Positions 16,237 to 24,297 of a stretch of DNA of 32,248 nucleotides are shown in pieces; position 1 is the first letter of the stretch, and each line of letters opens with the position of its first letter. Source of the stretch: Candidatus Zixiibacteriota bacterium (lineage in GTDB: Bacteria; Zixibacteria; MSB-5A5; SM1-73); the NCBI GenBank assembly GCA_023127875.1, contig JAGMFA010000003.1, positions 1 through 32,248 on the forward strand, given 5' to 3'. The translations under genes and the position numbers were made by a program. The notes under the pieces are model-generated. The model saw only the letters and a list, made by a program, of their open reading frames with translations, was not told where the DNA came from and did no database searches.

Positions 16237-18234
16237 TTATCCTTGACAGGGTGGTGGTCCATTTTTGTATAGATAGTTGATCAGATAGACCACATCCCCT
16301 ATGTCCACCTCACCATTGCAGTTCACATCTCCTCGGTCCAATGGATGCGGTGCGACATCTCCCTTAAACAGATAGTTTATCAGGAAAACAATGTCGCCGA
16401 GCTCTACCTCTCCATTTCCGTTGACATCACCGCGAAGAGTATATTCGAGCTTCAATCGGTTATAATAGGGTTCATTCCTGACCACCACCAGAAAGAGATC
16501 GGAACCCTCGATGTGATTGGTAGTGAAGTCAAAAAGCTCTGTTAATTTTTCCTCGTCCAATGTATCCGAGTATGCGAATAGAGTGTCTACTGTCAAATTC
16601 GTAGGCAAAACGAAACATCCCCACCAGTCATATTCGTGCTCGGTGGTGACATCTACACTTATCGAATCACCCGGTGCATGGAATAGATTGGAATATGAGG
16701 AGTGAGCAAAAGGGTTTTCAGCCGCGATAAAGAAAGAAAAGGTAAGAAACCCAAGTTCTGTTGTCCTTGGATGAAAGGCATCAAATATGGTGCTTCTGCC
16801 AGTTCTCATCTCTATAGGAAATTCCAGGGAGATGAATTCCTCCGGCGTTTGGCTCTCTAGTGACAAAATGTAATTACCAGGCGGAACAGCATACTGGGGT
16901 ATAAGATAGTCAGAAGGATATTCATTCCCGTCCAAATCTTTTAATATTTTTTCCGAGTTGTTTCTGGTTCTCTCTATACTTTCCATTTTCCAGTCCTCCG
17001 CTACCAGCGTCGCATATTCTGGATCGATTTCTGCGAATAGAATAGAAACAGATGCATCTGACTTTGCGCTGGGATAGCCAAATATGCAAATGCTTGGCTC
17101 TAGAATCGAATCTAGACCAGGAGGAAACTGGCTGACCAACGTTACTATCACTTCATTTTGCCACAAACCCTCTCCTTCTATATAAACTTCTTCCACCGCA
17201 AAATTTGGAGGGTTTGAGATATTATCGTCAATTCCTCCAGCTACTCCTACATATTTGCCCGTGCTGCAGGATAGAGTGTAGTGGAGAATAAGACTATCAG
17301 GAACCCAATCCCACAATAAGCTTGCATTAGCATTTTCTTCTTGGAACAGAAGGTAAGGCCTAATTCTTGCGCTGTCGGAAAGTTCCTCAGGAGAGAGAGC
17401 ATAAAACTCAAATTCTCTTGATTCCTCAGCCGGGGTTTTGAATGCGGTTCGATACAACAATCCGTCTTCATTCCAGCGGTATTTGAATTCATATGTTGTG
17501 CTCTCTGGCGCCTCTGTTTCAATAAAGGCTAGGCTATCAAATATCAGCACCGAATCTTCGCCGCCTATTCTAATTCTATCAAATGGATATGGCTCTCCTT
17601 CTGGTGTCATAAAATAAGCTACAAAACACATTTCAACGTCACATACGATATGTTGTTCTGGGTGCCAAACATTAGTCTCTACGAGATTGGGATGGGTAAT
17701 TATGGGATTAGAAATTTCGCTGATGGTTGGAATAAAAGGAACAATAGTTGGATTAGGAGAAGTGATCGTAGGGTCAACAGGACCTTCCACGCAGGTGAAT
17801 CCATCGTGCTCAAACTTTGCTAGAAGGACATCCCTATTGCCGGCACCGAAACTCTCGGTGAATCCTGTGACTACAAGACCAGGTAAATATCCGGGCTGGG
17901 GGTATTCAGGCAACTCAATAACCTCGCGACCCCCATCAGAGTCGCCTCCTCCGACGGTTCTTGCCCAGAGGTAATCTCCATCGGTATTAAACTTAGCCAG
18001 CAGAAAATCCCAGTTGCCTGCTCCGAAACTCTTGGTATCTCCTGTTAGGACAAACCCTCCATCATAGGTTTCTATTACATCGTAGCTTACGTCATTGGAG
18101 CTTCCACCAAGAGTTCTTGTCCAGCGGTGTCTCCCGCCAGGATAAAGCTTGGACAGGAGGATATTTTCGGTTCCAACGCCAAAACTGGAGGTCCATCCGG
18201 CGACCACAATATCTCCATTAGATGCCTCAATCAC
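16237..18234 (-). CDS. C-terminal part of seven-bladed propeller protein with dockerin end (after in-frame TGA)
   Basis: These 665 residues are in the same frame as the gene at 18250 and separated from it only by a TGA and five codons (DYGSS). Residues 1-150 hold the rest of blade 5 and blades 6 and 7 of the repeat GGxxxDxxxxVIETxDGGFVxxGxTxSFGAGxxDxLLAKF. A proline/threonine linker (about 155-190) follows, then about 400 residues of beta-rich extracellular-type sequence with no known domain. At the C-terminus are two dockerin-type calcium loops (GDVNGNGEVELGD, GDVNCNGEVDIGD; about 600-660). It lacks the T9SS sorting domain of its neighbours, so surface attachment might use the dockerin. The GTG at 18234 is only a nominal start; without readthrough this half has no signal peptide. 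Confidence 0.75.
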   Translation of the reverse strand: MIEASNGDIVVAGWTSSFGVGTENILLSKLYPGGRHRWTRTLGGSSNDVSYDVIETYDGGFVLTGDTKSFGAGNWDFLLAKFNTDGDYLWARTVGGGDSDGGREVIELPEYPQPGYLPGLVVTGFTESFGAGNRDVLLAKFEHDGFTCVEGPVDPTITSPNPTIVPFIPTISEISNPIITHPNLVETNVWHPEQHIVCDVEMCFVAYFMTPEGEPYPFDRIRIGGEDSVLIFDSLAFIETEAPESTTYEFKYRWNEDGLLYRTAFKTPAEESREFEFYALSPEELSDSARIRPYLLFQEENANASLLWDWVPDSLILHYTLSCSTGKYVGVAGGIDDNISNPPNFAVEEVYIEGEGLWQNEVIVTLVSQFPPGLDSILEPSICIFGYPSAKSDASVSILFAEIDPEYATLVAEDWKMESIERTRNNSEKILKDLDGNEYPSDYLIPQYAVPPGNYILSLESQTPEEFISLEFPIEMRTGRSTIFDAFHPRTTELGFLTFSFFIAAENPFAHSSYSNLFHAPGDSISVDVTTEHEYDWWGCFVLPTNLTVDTLFAYSDTLDEEKLTELFDFTTNHIEGSDLFLVVVRNEPYYNRLKLEYTLRGDVNGNGEVELGDIVFLINYLFKGDVAPHPLDRGDVNCNGEVDIGDVVYLINYLYKNGPPPCQG

Positions 18235-18249
18235 TGAGGAACCATAATC

Positions 18250-19050
18250 TCAGCCGCTTCCTCCAATGGTTTTTGCCCAGAGAAGGTTTCCGTTAGCATC
18301 AAGTTTGATTACCGGAATATCCATACCACCTGCACCGAAACTATAGGTCCATCCTGTAACCACCAATCCTCCATCAGAAGTCTTGGTAATAGCGTGGCCC
18401 CTATCGCTAGCAATTCCTCCAATGGTTTTTGCCCAATCATCGATGAGATTACCATCTTCATCAAATTTTGCCACGAGGATATCATCGCTACCAGCGCCGA
18501 AACTATAAGTCTTTCCGGCAATCACAAGCCCATGATCAGAAGTCGTCTCTATCACTTCGCTTGCATCCTCTTTCCCGCCTCCTCCGAGAGTTGTTGCCCA
18601 GAGGAAATTACCATTTTCATTAAACTTTGCCAGCAAGAAATCATACCCGCCTGCACCGAAACTGTTGGTGTATCCTGCGGCCACGAATCCTTCGTCATAG
18701 GTCTGGATCACAGAATAAGCGCAATCATTGGCGCTTCCTCCAAAAGCTTTCACCCATTGCTTCCAGCCGACGGGCCCAAGCCCACCGCTCACCCCCTGCT
18801 GGTTATACTTGGCCAGTAGAAGGTCACGATCGCCAGCGCCGAAACTCTTGGTTCCTCCTGTGACCATATATCTTAGCCATTTGGCTTCATTTTCTCCCTC
18901 TTCCCAGAATCGAGTGACAGAGCCCCCCCAATCCTCGTTCGTTCCCCCGAGGGTTCTGACGAATTTCCAACCCCCCTGGCAAACGGATGGTAAAGCAACA
19001 ACGCTCACCAAAGTCAGAACCAGAGCACAGAAAAACAACTCAGCTTTCAT
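18250..19050 (-). CDS. N-terminal part of seven-bladed propeller protein (ends at in-frame TGA)
   Basis: This runs from ATG 19050 (GGGAGGTG 6 bases upstream) and encodes 266 residues: signal peptide MKAELFFCALVLTLVSVVAL..VCQG, then blades 1-4 and the start of blade 5 of a roughly 50-residue SBBP-like repeat (SFGAGxxDxLLAKFxxxGNxLWAKTxGG). It stops at a TGA inside blade 5. The next codons continue the same repeat in the same frame, and the downstream part supplies the remainder of exactly seven blades. The stop is therefore a nonsense mutation or base error in one gene of about 936 codons. A longer GTG start (19059) is less likely because it overlaps the Shine-Dalgarno. Confidence 0.78.
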   Translation of the reverse strand: MKAELFFCALVLTLVSVVALPSVCQGGWKFVRTLGGTNEDWGGSVTRFWEEGENEAKWLRYMVTGGTKSFGAGDRDLLLAKYNQQGVSGGLGPVGWKQWVKAFGGSANDCAYSVIQTYDEGFVAAGYTNSFGAGGYDFLLAKFNENGNFLWATTLGGGGKEDASEVIETTSDHGLVIAGKTYSFGAGSDDILVAKFDEDGNLIDDWAKTIGGIASDRGHAITKTSDGGLVVTGWTYSFGAGGMDIPVIKLDANGNLLWAKTIGGSG

Positions 19051-19110
19051 TTTAAACACCTCCCAGTTTCACTGGTTAATGGTTCACGGTTTATAGTTCA
19101 CAGTTCTATA
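19051..19110 (-). promoter_or_regulatory. Leader of propeller gene: heptads, mini-hairpin, Shine-Dalgarno
   Basis: On the minus strand, heptads GAACTGT, GAACTAT, AAACCGT, GAACCAT and TAACCAG lead into hairpin CCAGT-GAA-ACTGG (19063-19075). This directly abuts GGGAGGTG (19057-19064) and the ATG at 19050. It matches the leaders at 8561-8600 and 13063-13112. Confidence 0.6.
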
Positions 19111-19425
19111 CTGAGACCCATAAAGACTGCGGGGACTTCAACCATGTCCTTCCTGCGGATTTTCTCTTGTTTGCAGGAAGAAGTAATACCAGAAAAGAAG
19201 ACTTACACAAATTTATCTTGTACGTTTTTAATATTGGAAGATAAATCTATCAAGCTCTTTGTGTGTAATCCAATTACTTAAAAACGCAGAAGTCCTTAAA
19301 ACTTTCCCTTCATGTTAAAGTAACTAAATACAACCAGAAGTCAAGCAAAAAGTGAGGTAAAATTTTAAAATTTGCAATGTGTTGTGACACAAACAGATGT
19401 AGAGGCTATTTAGCTATGTAGCCAT
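19111..19425. other. Intergenic, upstream of the propeller gene
   Basis: It is AT-rich with no gene. It should contain the promoter of the propeller gene. Two CTTAAA words (19277, 19295) recall the TTTAAG operator but are 18 bp apart rather than 11, so no operator is called. Confidence 0.4.
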
Positions 19426-19496
19426 GTAGGTCAACCTCGCCTATGGCGGGGTTGACAATTCTTTTTGTCAAGCACCCTACAGGATGCTTGACCTAC
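19426..19496. repeat. BIME-like element (GTAG-hairpin...hairpin-CTAC)
   Basis: GTAG heads a hairpin GTCAACC...GGTTGAC. After a short spacer a second hairpin GTCAAGCA...TGCTTGAC is followed by CTAC. The outer ends GTAGGTCAA/TTGACCTAC are also complementary. It is non-coding, and its architecture matches paired REP sequences. Confidence 0.75.
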
Positions 19497-19500
19497 AAAA

Positions 19501-19564
19501 CTGCTCGCTAAGGATCCTGCGGACGGGAAACGAACAGCGGGTGAAGAACACCCGCCATGAGCAG
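19501..19564. repeat. Nested inverted repeat
   Basis: Outer CTGCTC/GAGCAG encloses a 7-bp hairpin GCGGGTG-AAGAA-CACCCGC (19537-19555). It lies in the chain of palindromes downstream of the alcohol dehydrogenase. Confidence 0.6.
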
Positions 19565-19573
19565 ATTACCTCT

Positions 19574-19739
19574 GTAGTTGCCCGATTCATCGGGCTTCGT
19601 GCCTGTCGGGTTCCCAAACCCGACAGGAAACCGTAAGCTTTCCACCAGGTCGGGGATGCGTATGCATTCATACGAACCTGGCGGGCACAAGAGACATTTA
19701 CAAACTACTATCCGTTAGCTCGATAAATCGAGCAACTAC
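19574..19739. repeat. BIME-like element, long form
   Basis: It begins GTAGTTGCCCGATTCATCGG and ends GCTCGATAAATCGAGC then AACTAC. Outer GTAGTTGC/GCAACTAC are exact complements. Between the end hairpins are two more: CCTGTCGGGTT/AACCCGACAGG and CCAGGT...ACCTGG. It ends about 20 bp past the stop of the dehydrogenase gene. Confidence 0.75.
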
Positions 19740-19759
19740 GTTTCTATTACTTAACTAGG

Positions 19760-20767
19760 CTATATCTCCGGAATGTCCAGAACTCCAGCACCGTCTATTT
19801 TACTCTGTTTGAGCAACAGAAGCGCTTTGTTTGCCTCTTTCAACGGAAAGATGGTGGTTTTCGTGCGGATAGGAATCTCTGCGGCAAGCCCAAGAAGCTC
19901 TTCCCCATCTTTTCTGGTGCTGTTGGCTACGCTTCGAAGGGTTCGCTCATGGTATATATATTTCATATAGTCCATCTGCGGAATTGGGGTCATATAGATT
20001 CCTGCCAAAGCCAAAGTTCCTCCCTTGTCTAAGGCACCCAAGGCATCAAGCACCAGCTCTCCTGCAGGCGCAAAGATTACGGCGGAATCCGACTTTTTGG
20101 GTGCTTTATCTTTTGCCTGTCCGGTCCAAACTGCCCCCAGACTTTCTGCAAGCTTCTGGTGCTCTTTGCTTCGAGTGAATACAAAAACCTCACATCCCCA
20201 GTGGATCGCCACCTGAATGGCGACATGAGCCGAGGCGCCAAATCCATACAATCCCAATTTTCCCTTTGGCTTTATCTGGCTTAACCTCAAAGCGCGATAG
20301 CCGATGATCCCCGCACAGAGCAAAGGTGCGGCTTGCTGATCTGAAAATCCCTCCGGGATTGGATAGGCAAAATCCTGAGATACGACTGTGTACTGTGCGT
20401 ATCCTCCATCCACATGATAGCCGGTGAATAGAGCATTTTCACACAGGTTTTCGTTGTCTGCCAAACAATACTTGCATTTCCCGCATGTGGAGTAAAGCCA
20501 AGCCATTCCCACCCGATCGCCTTTCTTGAAGCGGGTAACTTCTTCTCCTTTCTCCTCCACCACTCCCACCACCTGATGTCCAGGCACTAAAGGCTTTTTG
20601 AGAAGCTCAAGCTCACCTTCCACCGTATGCAGATCAGTATGGCAGATTCCACATACTTTAATTTTGACCAAGATCTCATCAGGTTTGACCTTCGGTTTCT
20701 CCATCTCCACCAATTGAAGAGGATTTTTTTCAATTGCCTCAGGTTCTTTTAAGATCATGGCTAACAT
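19760..20767 (-). CDS. Zinc-dependent alcohol dehydrogenase (MDR family)
   Basis: It catalyses NAD(P)-dependent oxidation of alcohols or reduction of aldehydes; the substrate is not predictable. The protein has 335 residues from the ATG at 20767, which follows AGGAGG by 7 bases; the longer TTG start gives only two more codons. Catalytic zinc ligands are Cys39 in KVCGICHTDLH and the histidine in VPGHQVVG. Structural zinc is bound by the four-cysteine lobe CGKCKYCLADNENLC. The nucleotide-binding motif is GLYGFGASAH, the variant of the AdhA-like subgroup, instead of the usual GxGGxG. It is cytoplasmic. It is divergent from the pepF gene and followed by palindromic repeats, and looks monocistronic. 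Confidence 0.93.
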   Translation of the reverse strand: MLAMILKEPEAIEKNPLQLVEMEKPKVKPDEILVKIKVCGICHTDLHTVEGELELLKKPLVPGHQVVGVVEEKGEEVTRFKKGDRVGMAWLYSTCGKCKYCLADNENLCENALFTGYHVDGGYAQYTVVSQDFAYPIPEGFSDQQAAPLLCAGIIGYRALRLSQIKPKGKLGLYGFGASAHVAIQVAIHWGCEVFVFTRSKEHQKLAESLGAVWTGQAKDKAPKKSDSAVIFAPAGELVLDALGALDKGGTLALAGIYMTPIPQMDYMKYIYHERTLRSVANSTRKDGEELLGLAAEIPIRTKTTIFPLKEANKALLLLKQSKIDGAGVLDIPEI

Positions 20768-20871
20768 TTTCAATCCTCCTGCTCTTTTTGATCGCTTTGT
20801 TACTCAGTTCCATTATCATTTTACAATTTATTATCTGATAACTATCCTGGCAAGCATAAAATTCAGGTAAG

Positions 20872-20932
20872 ACCTCTCCTCCTTATTTCCCCCTCTCCAT
20901 TTTATGGAGAGAGGGACAAAGGAGGTGAGGTT
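20872..20932. repeat. Nested inverted repeat between divergent genes
   Basis: The outer arms ACCTCTCCTCCTT and AAGGAGGTGAGGT match nearly perfectly. They enclose CCCTCTCCA-TTTTA-TGGAGAGAGGG. It lies between the dehydrogenase and oligoendopeptidase promoters. Confidence 0.65.
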
Positions 20933-20978
20933 ATAGATTCCAATTTACATATTACCCACAAAAATCGCAGGTTTTTTC

Positions 20979-21007
20979 TTGCTCTTTTGGTTGAATGCTT
21001 ATATAAT
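20979..21007 (+). promoter_or_regulatory. Sigma70-type promoter for pepF
   Basis: TTGCTC (20979-20984), a 17-bp spacer and a perfect TATAAT (21002-21007). The leader to the ATG at 21052 would be about 38 nt and holds AAGGAGG. Confidence 0.6.
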
Positions 21008-21051
21008 AAGATTCGTGGTTTGTACTGTCACCTCAATTTAAGGAGGAAAGG

Positions 21052-22932
21052 ATGCAGAAGGCATCAAGGATTTTCTTGTGGATGGGGGTTTTAGTAATTT
21101 TTGTTTTTGGGTCTGCGTTTGGTCAATCACAGGTCAAAAAAATCCCTCAGCGTTCGGAGATACCTGACAAATACAAGTGGAAGTTAGAAGATATCTATTC
21201 GACAGATTCCCTGTGGGAATATGATTTCTCCAGAGTGGAAGCTCTTCTTCCGGAGATGGAGAAGTTTAAAGGGCATCTGGCCGAGTCCGGCAAGACCCTG
21301 CTGGACTGTCTTATCATGCAGGACAGCATATGGAACATCATGGATCGTTTGTATGTATATGCCTACATGAAGCTGGATGAGGATACCCGCATCTCCAAAT
21401 ATCAAGAACTCTCCGACCGTGCCGCTAGCCTCGACATTAAAGTCACGCAAGCAGTCTCTTTCATCGATCCAGAGGTTTTAAGCATTCCGCAAAGCACCTT
21501 AGACGATTTGATGGATCAAGAGAAGGGATTGGCATTATACGGACACTACATCGATAACATTATTAGAAAAAAGGCACATACTCTCTCTGCTCCGGAGGAA
21601 GAAATTCTGGCCCAGGCTGGAAATATAGCCCGCATTCCCCGAACCGTGTTCACCATGATAGACGATGCTGACGTCAAATTTGGCTCCATCAAAGACGAGG
21701 AAGGGAACGAAGTTCAACTCACCAAGCAGCGGTATTCGAAATTCTTAGAGTCCACCGACCGCCGGGTGAGAAGGGACGCCATGGATACCTACAGTGGGGC
21801 TTGGCTGGGTTATGTAAACACGTTGGGCGCCACCTTGGCCGGAAGCATCAAGAAAGACGTATTTTTCGCCAAAGCTCGAAATTACAACTCCTGTCTTGAA
21901 GCTGCAGTACACAAAGATAATATTCCTGTGGACGTGTTTAACAATTTGGTTAACACGGTGAATGAAAATTTAAAGCCGGTTCACCAGTACGTCAGCCTGC
22001 GGAAAAAAGTAATGGAATTGGACGAATTGCACAAATACGATCTCTGGGTTCCTCTGGTGCCAGAAGCCAAAATGGAGATCCCTTACGACTCAGCAATAAC
22101 CATTGTCCTAAAGGCGCTAAAACCTATGGGGAAGAAGTATGTCAGTGAACTGCAGGAAGGTTTTGGTTCTGGATGGGTGGATGTATATGAGACTGAAGGT
22201 AAAGGCAGTGGCGCCTATTCCTGGGGAGCCTATTCCACACATCCTTACATGCTTCTGAATTACAACAACACTCTGGACAATGTCTTTACCGTAGCGCACG
22301 AGATGGGACATAACATGCACCGATTATATGCCAACCGAAAACAGCCATATATCTATTCCGGACATTCCATATTTGTAGCGGAGGTAGCCGCGATAACGAA
22401 CGAGATGCTTCTGATGGATTATTTGCTCAAGAATGCCCAGGATAAAGCTCAAAAACTTTATCTGCTTAATTATTATATTGAGATGATACAGGGAACTTTC
22501 TATACCCAGGTGATGTTTGCCGAATTCGAAAAGGAAGCTCACGCAAGGGCGGAGGCTGGAGAGGCTCTCTCTGCTAAGTCTTTGAGGAAGATCTATCGGG
22601 AAATATATCAGAAATATCACGGACCTGAACTGGTAGTAGATTCACTGGATGATCTTTCCTGTCTGCGAATTTCACATTTTTACAGAAACTTTTATGTATA
22701 TCAATATGCCACCAGCCTCGCCGCCGCTTCCGCCTTCTCCCGGAAAATCTTAGACGGTGACAAAGAAGCCTTGAAGCGGTATATCGAGCTTTTGGAAGCA
22801 GGCGAATTCAACTATCCCATAGAACTTCTGAAAAAAGCAGGGGTGGACATGACCTCACCGGAGCCGGTGAATGCAACTGTGGAGCTTTTCGCCGACTTAG
22901 TTGACCAGTTGGAGCAACTTTTATTGAAGTGA
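21052..22932 (+). CDS. pepF: Secreted oligoendopeptidase F (M3 family zinc peptidase)
   Basis: This is a 626-residue metallopeptidase that cleaves medium-length peptides. The zinc site is HEMGH (His416, Glu417, His420) with third ligand Glu444 in SIFVAEVAAITNE, as in M3B peptidases. The length is normal for PepF. Unlike cytoplasmic PepF it begins with a clear signal peptide (MQKASRIFLWMGVLVIFVFG, cleavage near AFGQ), so it should act in the periplasm or outside. The start ATG follows AAGGAGGAAAGG. It has its own promoter and no operon partners. An extracellular role in digesting peptides fits with the protease in the surface cluster, but this is inference. Confidence 0.93.
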   Translation: MQKASRIFLWMGVLVIFVFGSAFGQSQVKKIPQRSEIPDKYKWKLEDIYSTDSLWEYDFSRVEALLPEMEKFKGHLAESGKTLLDCLIMQDSIWNIMDRLYVYAYMKLDEDTRISKYQELSDRAASLDIKVTQAVSFIDPEVLSIPQSTLDDLMDQEKGLALYGHYIDNIIRKKAHTLSAPEEEILAQAGNIARIPRTVFTMIDDADVKFGSIKDEEGNEVQLTKQRYSKFLESTDRRVRRDAMDTYSGAWLGYVNTLGATLAGSIKKDVFFAKARNYNSCLEAAVHKDNIPVDVFNNLVNTVNENLKPVHQYVSLRKKVMELDELHKYDLWVPLVPEAKMEIPYDSAITIVLKALKPMGKKYVSELQEGFGSGWVDVYETEGKGSGAYSWGAYSTHPYMLLNYNNTLDNVFTVAHEMGHNMHRLYANRKQPYIYSGHSIFVAEVAAITNEMLLMDYLLKNAQDKAQKLYLLNYYIEMIQGTFYTQVMFAEFEKEAHARAEAGEALSAKSLRKIYREIYQKYHGPELVVDSLDDLSCLRISHFYRNFYVYQYATSLAAASAFSRKILDGDKEALKRYIELLEAGEFNYPIELLKKAGVDMTSPEPVNATVELFADLVDQLEQLLLK

Positions 22933-23103
22933 GCTTTCCCAGCTTTTCTCTTCCTGTTTGATAGGGGAGAGTTGCCTCAAAGAAAAGAAGGGTGGAGCTA
23001 AAGCTCAAAATAGTTCTTGACACAGTAGCTTTTCAGAGATAGTTGCTCGATTTGTCGAGCACGTAGGGGCGGCATTTATGCCGTCCGCAATTCTTGAATA
23101 CAT

Positions 23104-23226
23104 ATTCGTAGGCGGGGCTCTTCCGCCTCTGGTATGAACCATACGGTTTATACCTCTGGCGGGATCTGCCTATGGCATGACCCGCCCTGCATAAATTCGG
23201 CAGGCAAGGATGCCTGTCCTACGAAT
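23104..23226. repeat. BIME-like element
   Basis: Outer ATTCGTAGG/CCTACGAAT are exact complements. Just inside are GTAG followed by hairpin GGCGG...CCGCC, and hairpin GGCAGGCA-AGGA-TGCCTGTC followed by CTAC. A central stem GGCGGG...CCCGCC lies between. Confidence 0.7.
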
Positions 23227-23310
23227 CATAGGGAAAAATTCTTCAAGAAGAACTCGACACATACACACTCAGGTGTCATATTCGGGATACGTTCTTTTGG
23301 TGATGTATCT

Positions 23311-23340
23311 TGTAGGGGCAATTCATGAATTGCCCCTACA
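23311..23340. repeat. Perfect 30-bp palindrome
   Basis: TGTAGGGGCAATTCA is followed directly by its exact complement. It has GTAG/CTAC ends like the REP-type elements, with a single fused stem. Confidence 0.85.
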
Positions 23341-23419
23341 GCTAAAGAAGAATATTTAGCAGTCGAAAATAAGCTAAAAGAATGTAGGTAAAGCTCAAAA
23401 CAAAAAAAAGGAGGGGGAC

Positions 23420-23713
23420 GTGAAAAAATTCCTTTTGGCGCTTTTGAGTATCGCCATTTTAGTGGCTTTTCTATTAAGTTGCACTTCCACCGTATATGTG
23501 CCTGAATCGCCTCCGCCTGCTAAAGAGGAGATCAAGTCTCCTCGTCCAGGTCCAAAGGCGGTTTGGGTGTCGGGACACTGGAAATGGTCGCATGGACAAT
23601 ACGTTTGGGTTTCCGGTCATTGGGAAAAGAAGCATAAAGGCACCTGGGTTCCCGGACACTGGAAGAAAACACCCCGCGGCTGGAAGTGGAAAAAAGGACA
23701 CTGGCGTCCATAG
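23420..23713 (+). CDS. Small YXWGXW-repeat-like lipoprotein
   Basis: This 97-residue exported lipoprotein starts at a GTG 4 bases after GGAGGGGG. Residues 1-21 are a type II signal with lipobox LLSC, so Cys21 would be lipidated. A proline-rich linker follows, then three tryptophan-rich repeats: AVWVSGHWKW, YVWVSGHWEK and TWVPGHWKK, with a fourth partial GHWRP at the end. This WVxGHW pattern is that of the YXWGXW repeat proteins found in many Gram-negative envelopes, whose function is unknown. The C-terminus is strongly basic. It is monocistronic, with its own terminator 35 bp downstream. Confidence 0.85.
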   Translation: MKKFLLALLSIAILVAFLLSCTSTVYVPESPPPAKEEIKSPRPGPKAVWVSGHWKWSHGQYVWVSGHWEKKHKGTWVPGHWKKTPRGWKWKKGHWRP

Positions 23714-23747
23714 CGACCACTAGTGAAGGTCACAAAGACATCTGCGT

Positions 23748-23787
23748 CCCGAGGGGAATATTCCTATCCTCTCGGGATTTTATTTTT
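23748..23787 (+). terminator. Rho-independent terminator of the lipoprotein gene
   Basis: CCCGAGGGG and CCTCTCGGG form a 9-bp stem (one mismatch) with an 11-base loop, followed by ATTTTATTTTT. Confidence 0.88.
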
Positions 23788-23859
23788 CTGTTTTGACCTC
23801 TGCATCTTTGTTGGTCAACGATGGTGAAGTCTAATTGACAATCTGTTTGTGAAGCTTCG

Positions 23860-23924
23860 CTTTCTGTTGGTGTTCCCCAAACGGGCACGTCCGTGCATGG
23901 CTGGCGAGCTTCACCAACAGAAAG
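23860..23924. repeat. 13-bp perfect inverted repeat
   Basis: CTTTCTGTTGGTG (23860-23872) and its exact complement (23912-23924) enclose a short stem GGGCACGTCCGTGC. It lies in the 670-bp gap before the ABC operon; no gene was recognised there. Confidence 0.65.
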
Positions 23925-24157
23925 ATTTCGCAAATCATTTCCGCCAAAGGCTGGAGAAGACCAACAGCCGGCAAGAATCTATAACTTCTTTAAATGGATG
24001 CGTCCAAAGTTATAGGTATGAATGAGGTTCGAAGTGGGGGGTGATTTCAGAGGAGTAAGAGATCAGGCAACAAGGGATTTTGAATTTTTGGCATAATTGC
24101 TTCTGCTGTTCTCTGGAAAGAGTTAGGAACTAATTGATATTCAAGATATTATTAGAT

Positions 24158-24212
24158 CGCGTAGCCGAGCCTTTATGGCTTGGCTGGCAAGCCGTGAAGG
24201 CTTGCCTACGCG
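24158..24212. repeat. BIME-like three-stem element
   Basis: Outer CGCGTAG/CTACGCG close two hairpins, CCGAGCC-TTTAT-GGCTTGG and GGCAAGCC-GTGAA-GGCTTGCC. It is a compact GTAG-hairpin, hairpin-CTAC unit of 55 bp. Confidence 0.8.
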
Positions 24213-24297
24213 GGAAGAAAAGACTCGCCTCCCTGAAGTCGGTTCTATATGAATTAGCCATACCGCATCAGTGGACGCAAACCTTTAAATTTCCAGG

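Larger units (their letters stand above)
22999..23400. repeat. Repeat island bracketed by 12-bp direct repeats
   Basis: TAAAGCTCAAAA occurs at 22999-23010 and again at 23389-23400, enclosing about 380 bp without genes. Inside are a hairpin GCTCGATTTGTCGAGC (23045-23060), a GTAG-headed hairpin GGGCGGCATTTATGCCGTCC (23063-23086), the BIME-like element 23104-23226 and the palindrome 23311-23340. The direct repeats could be a target duplication from an insertion. Confidence 0.55.

Noticed and set aside
18235..18252. Selenocysteine or genetic-code reassignment at the in-frame TGA
   Set aside because: The aligned position is a variable Asn/Ser/Glu in a non-catalytic propeller loop, not Cys or Trp, and TGA ends other genes here, so a mutation or base error is simpler.
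19277..19300. Two CTTAAA words upstream of the propeller gene as a third TTTAAG operator
   Set aside because: Spacing is 18 bp, not 11, with no conserved -10 at the right distance; the cassette is absent here although the heptad leader is shared.
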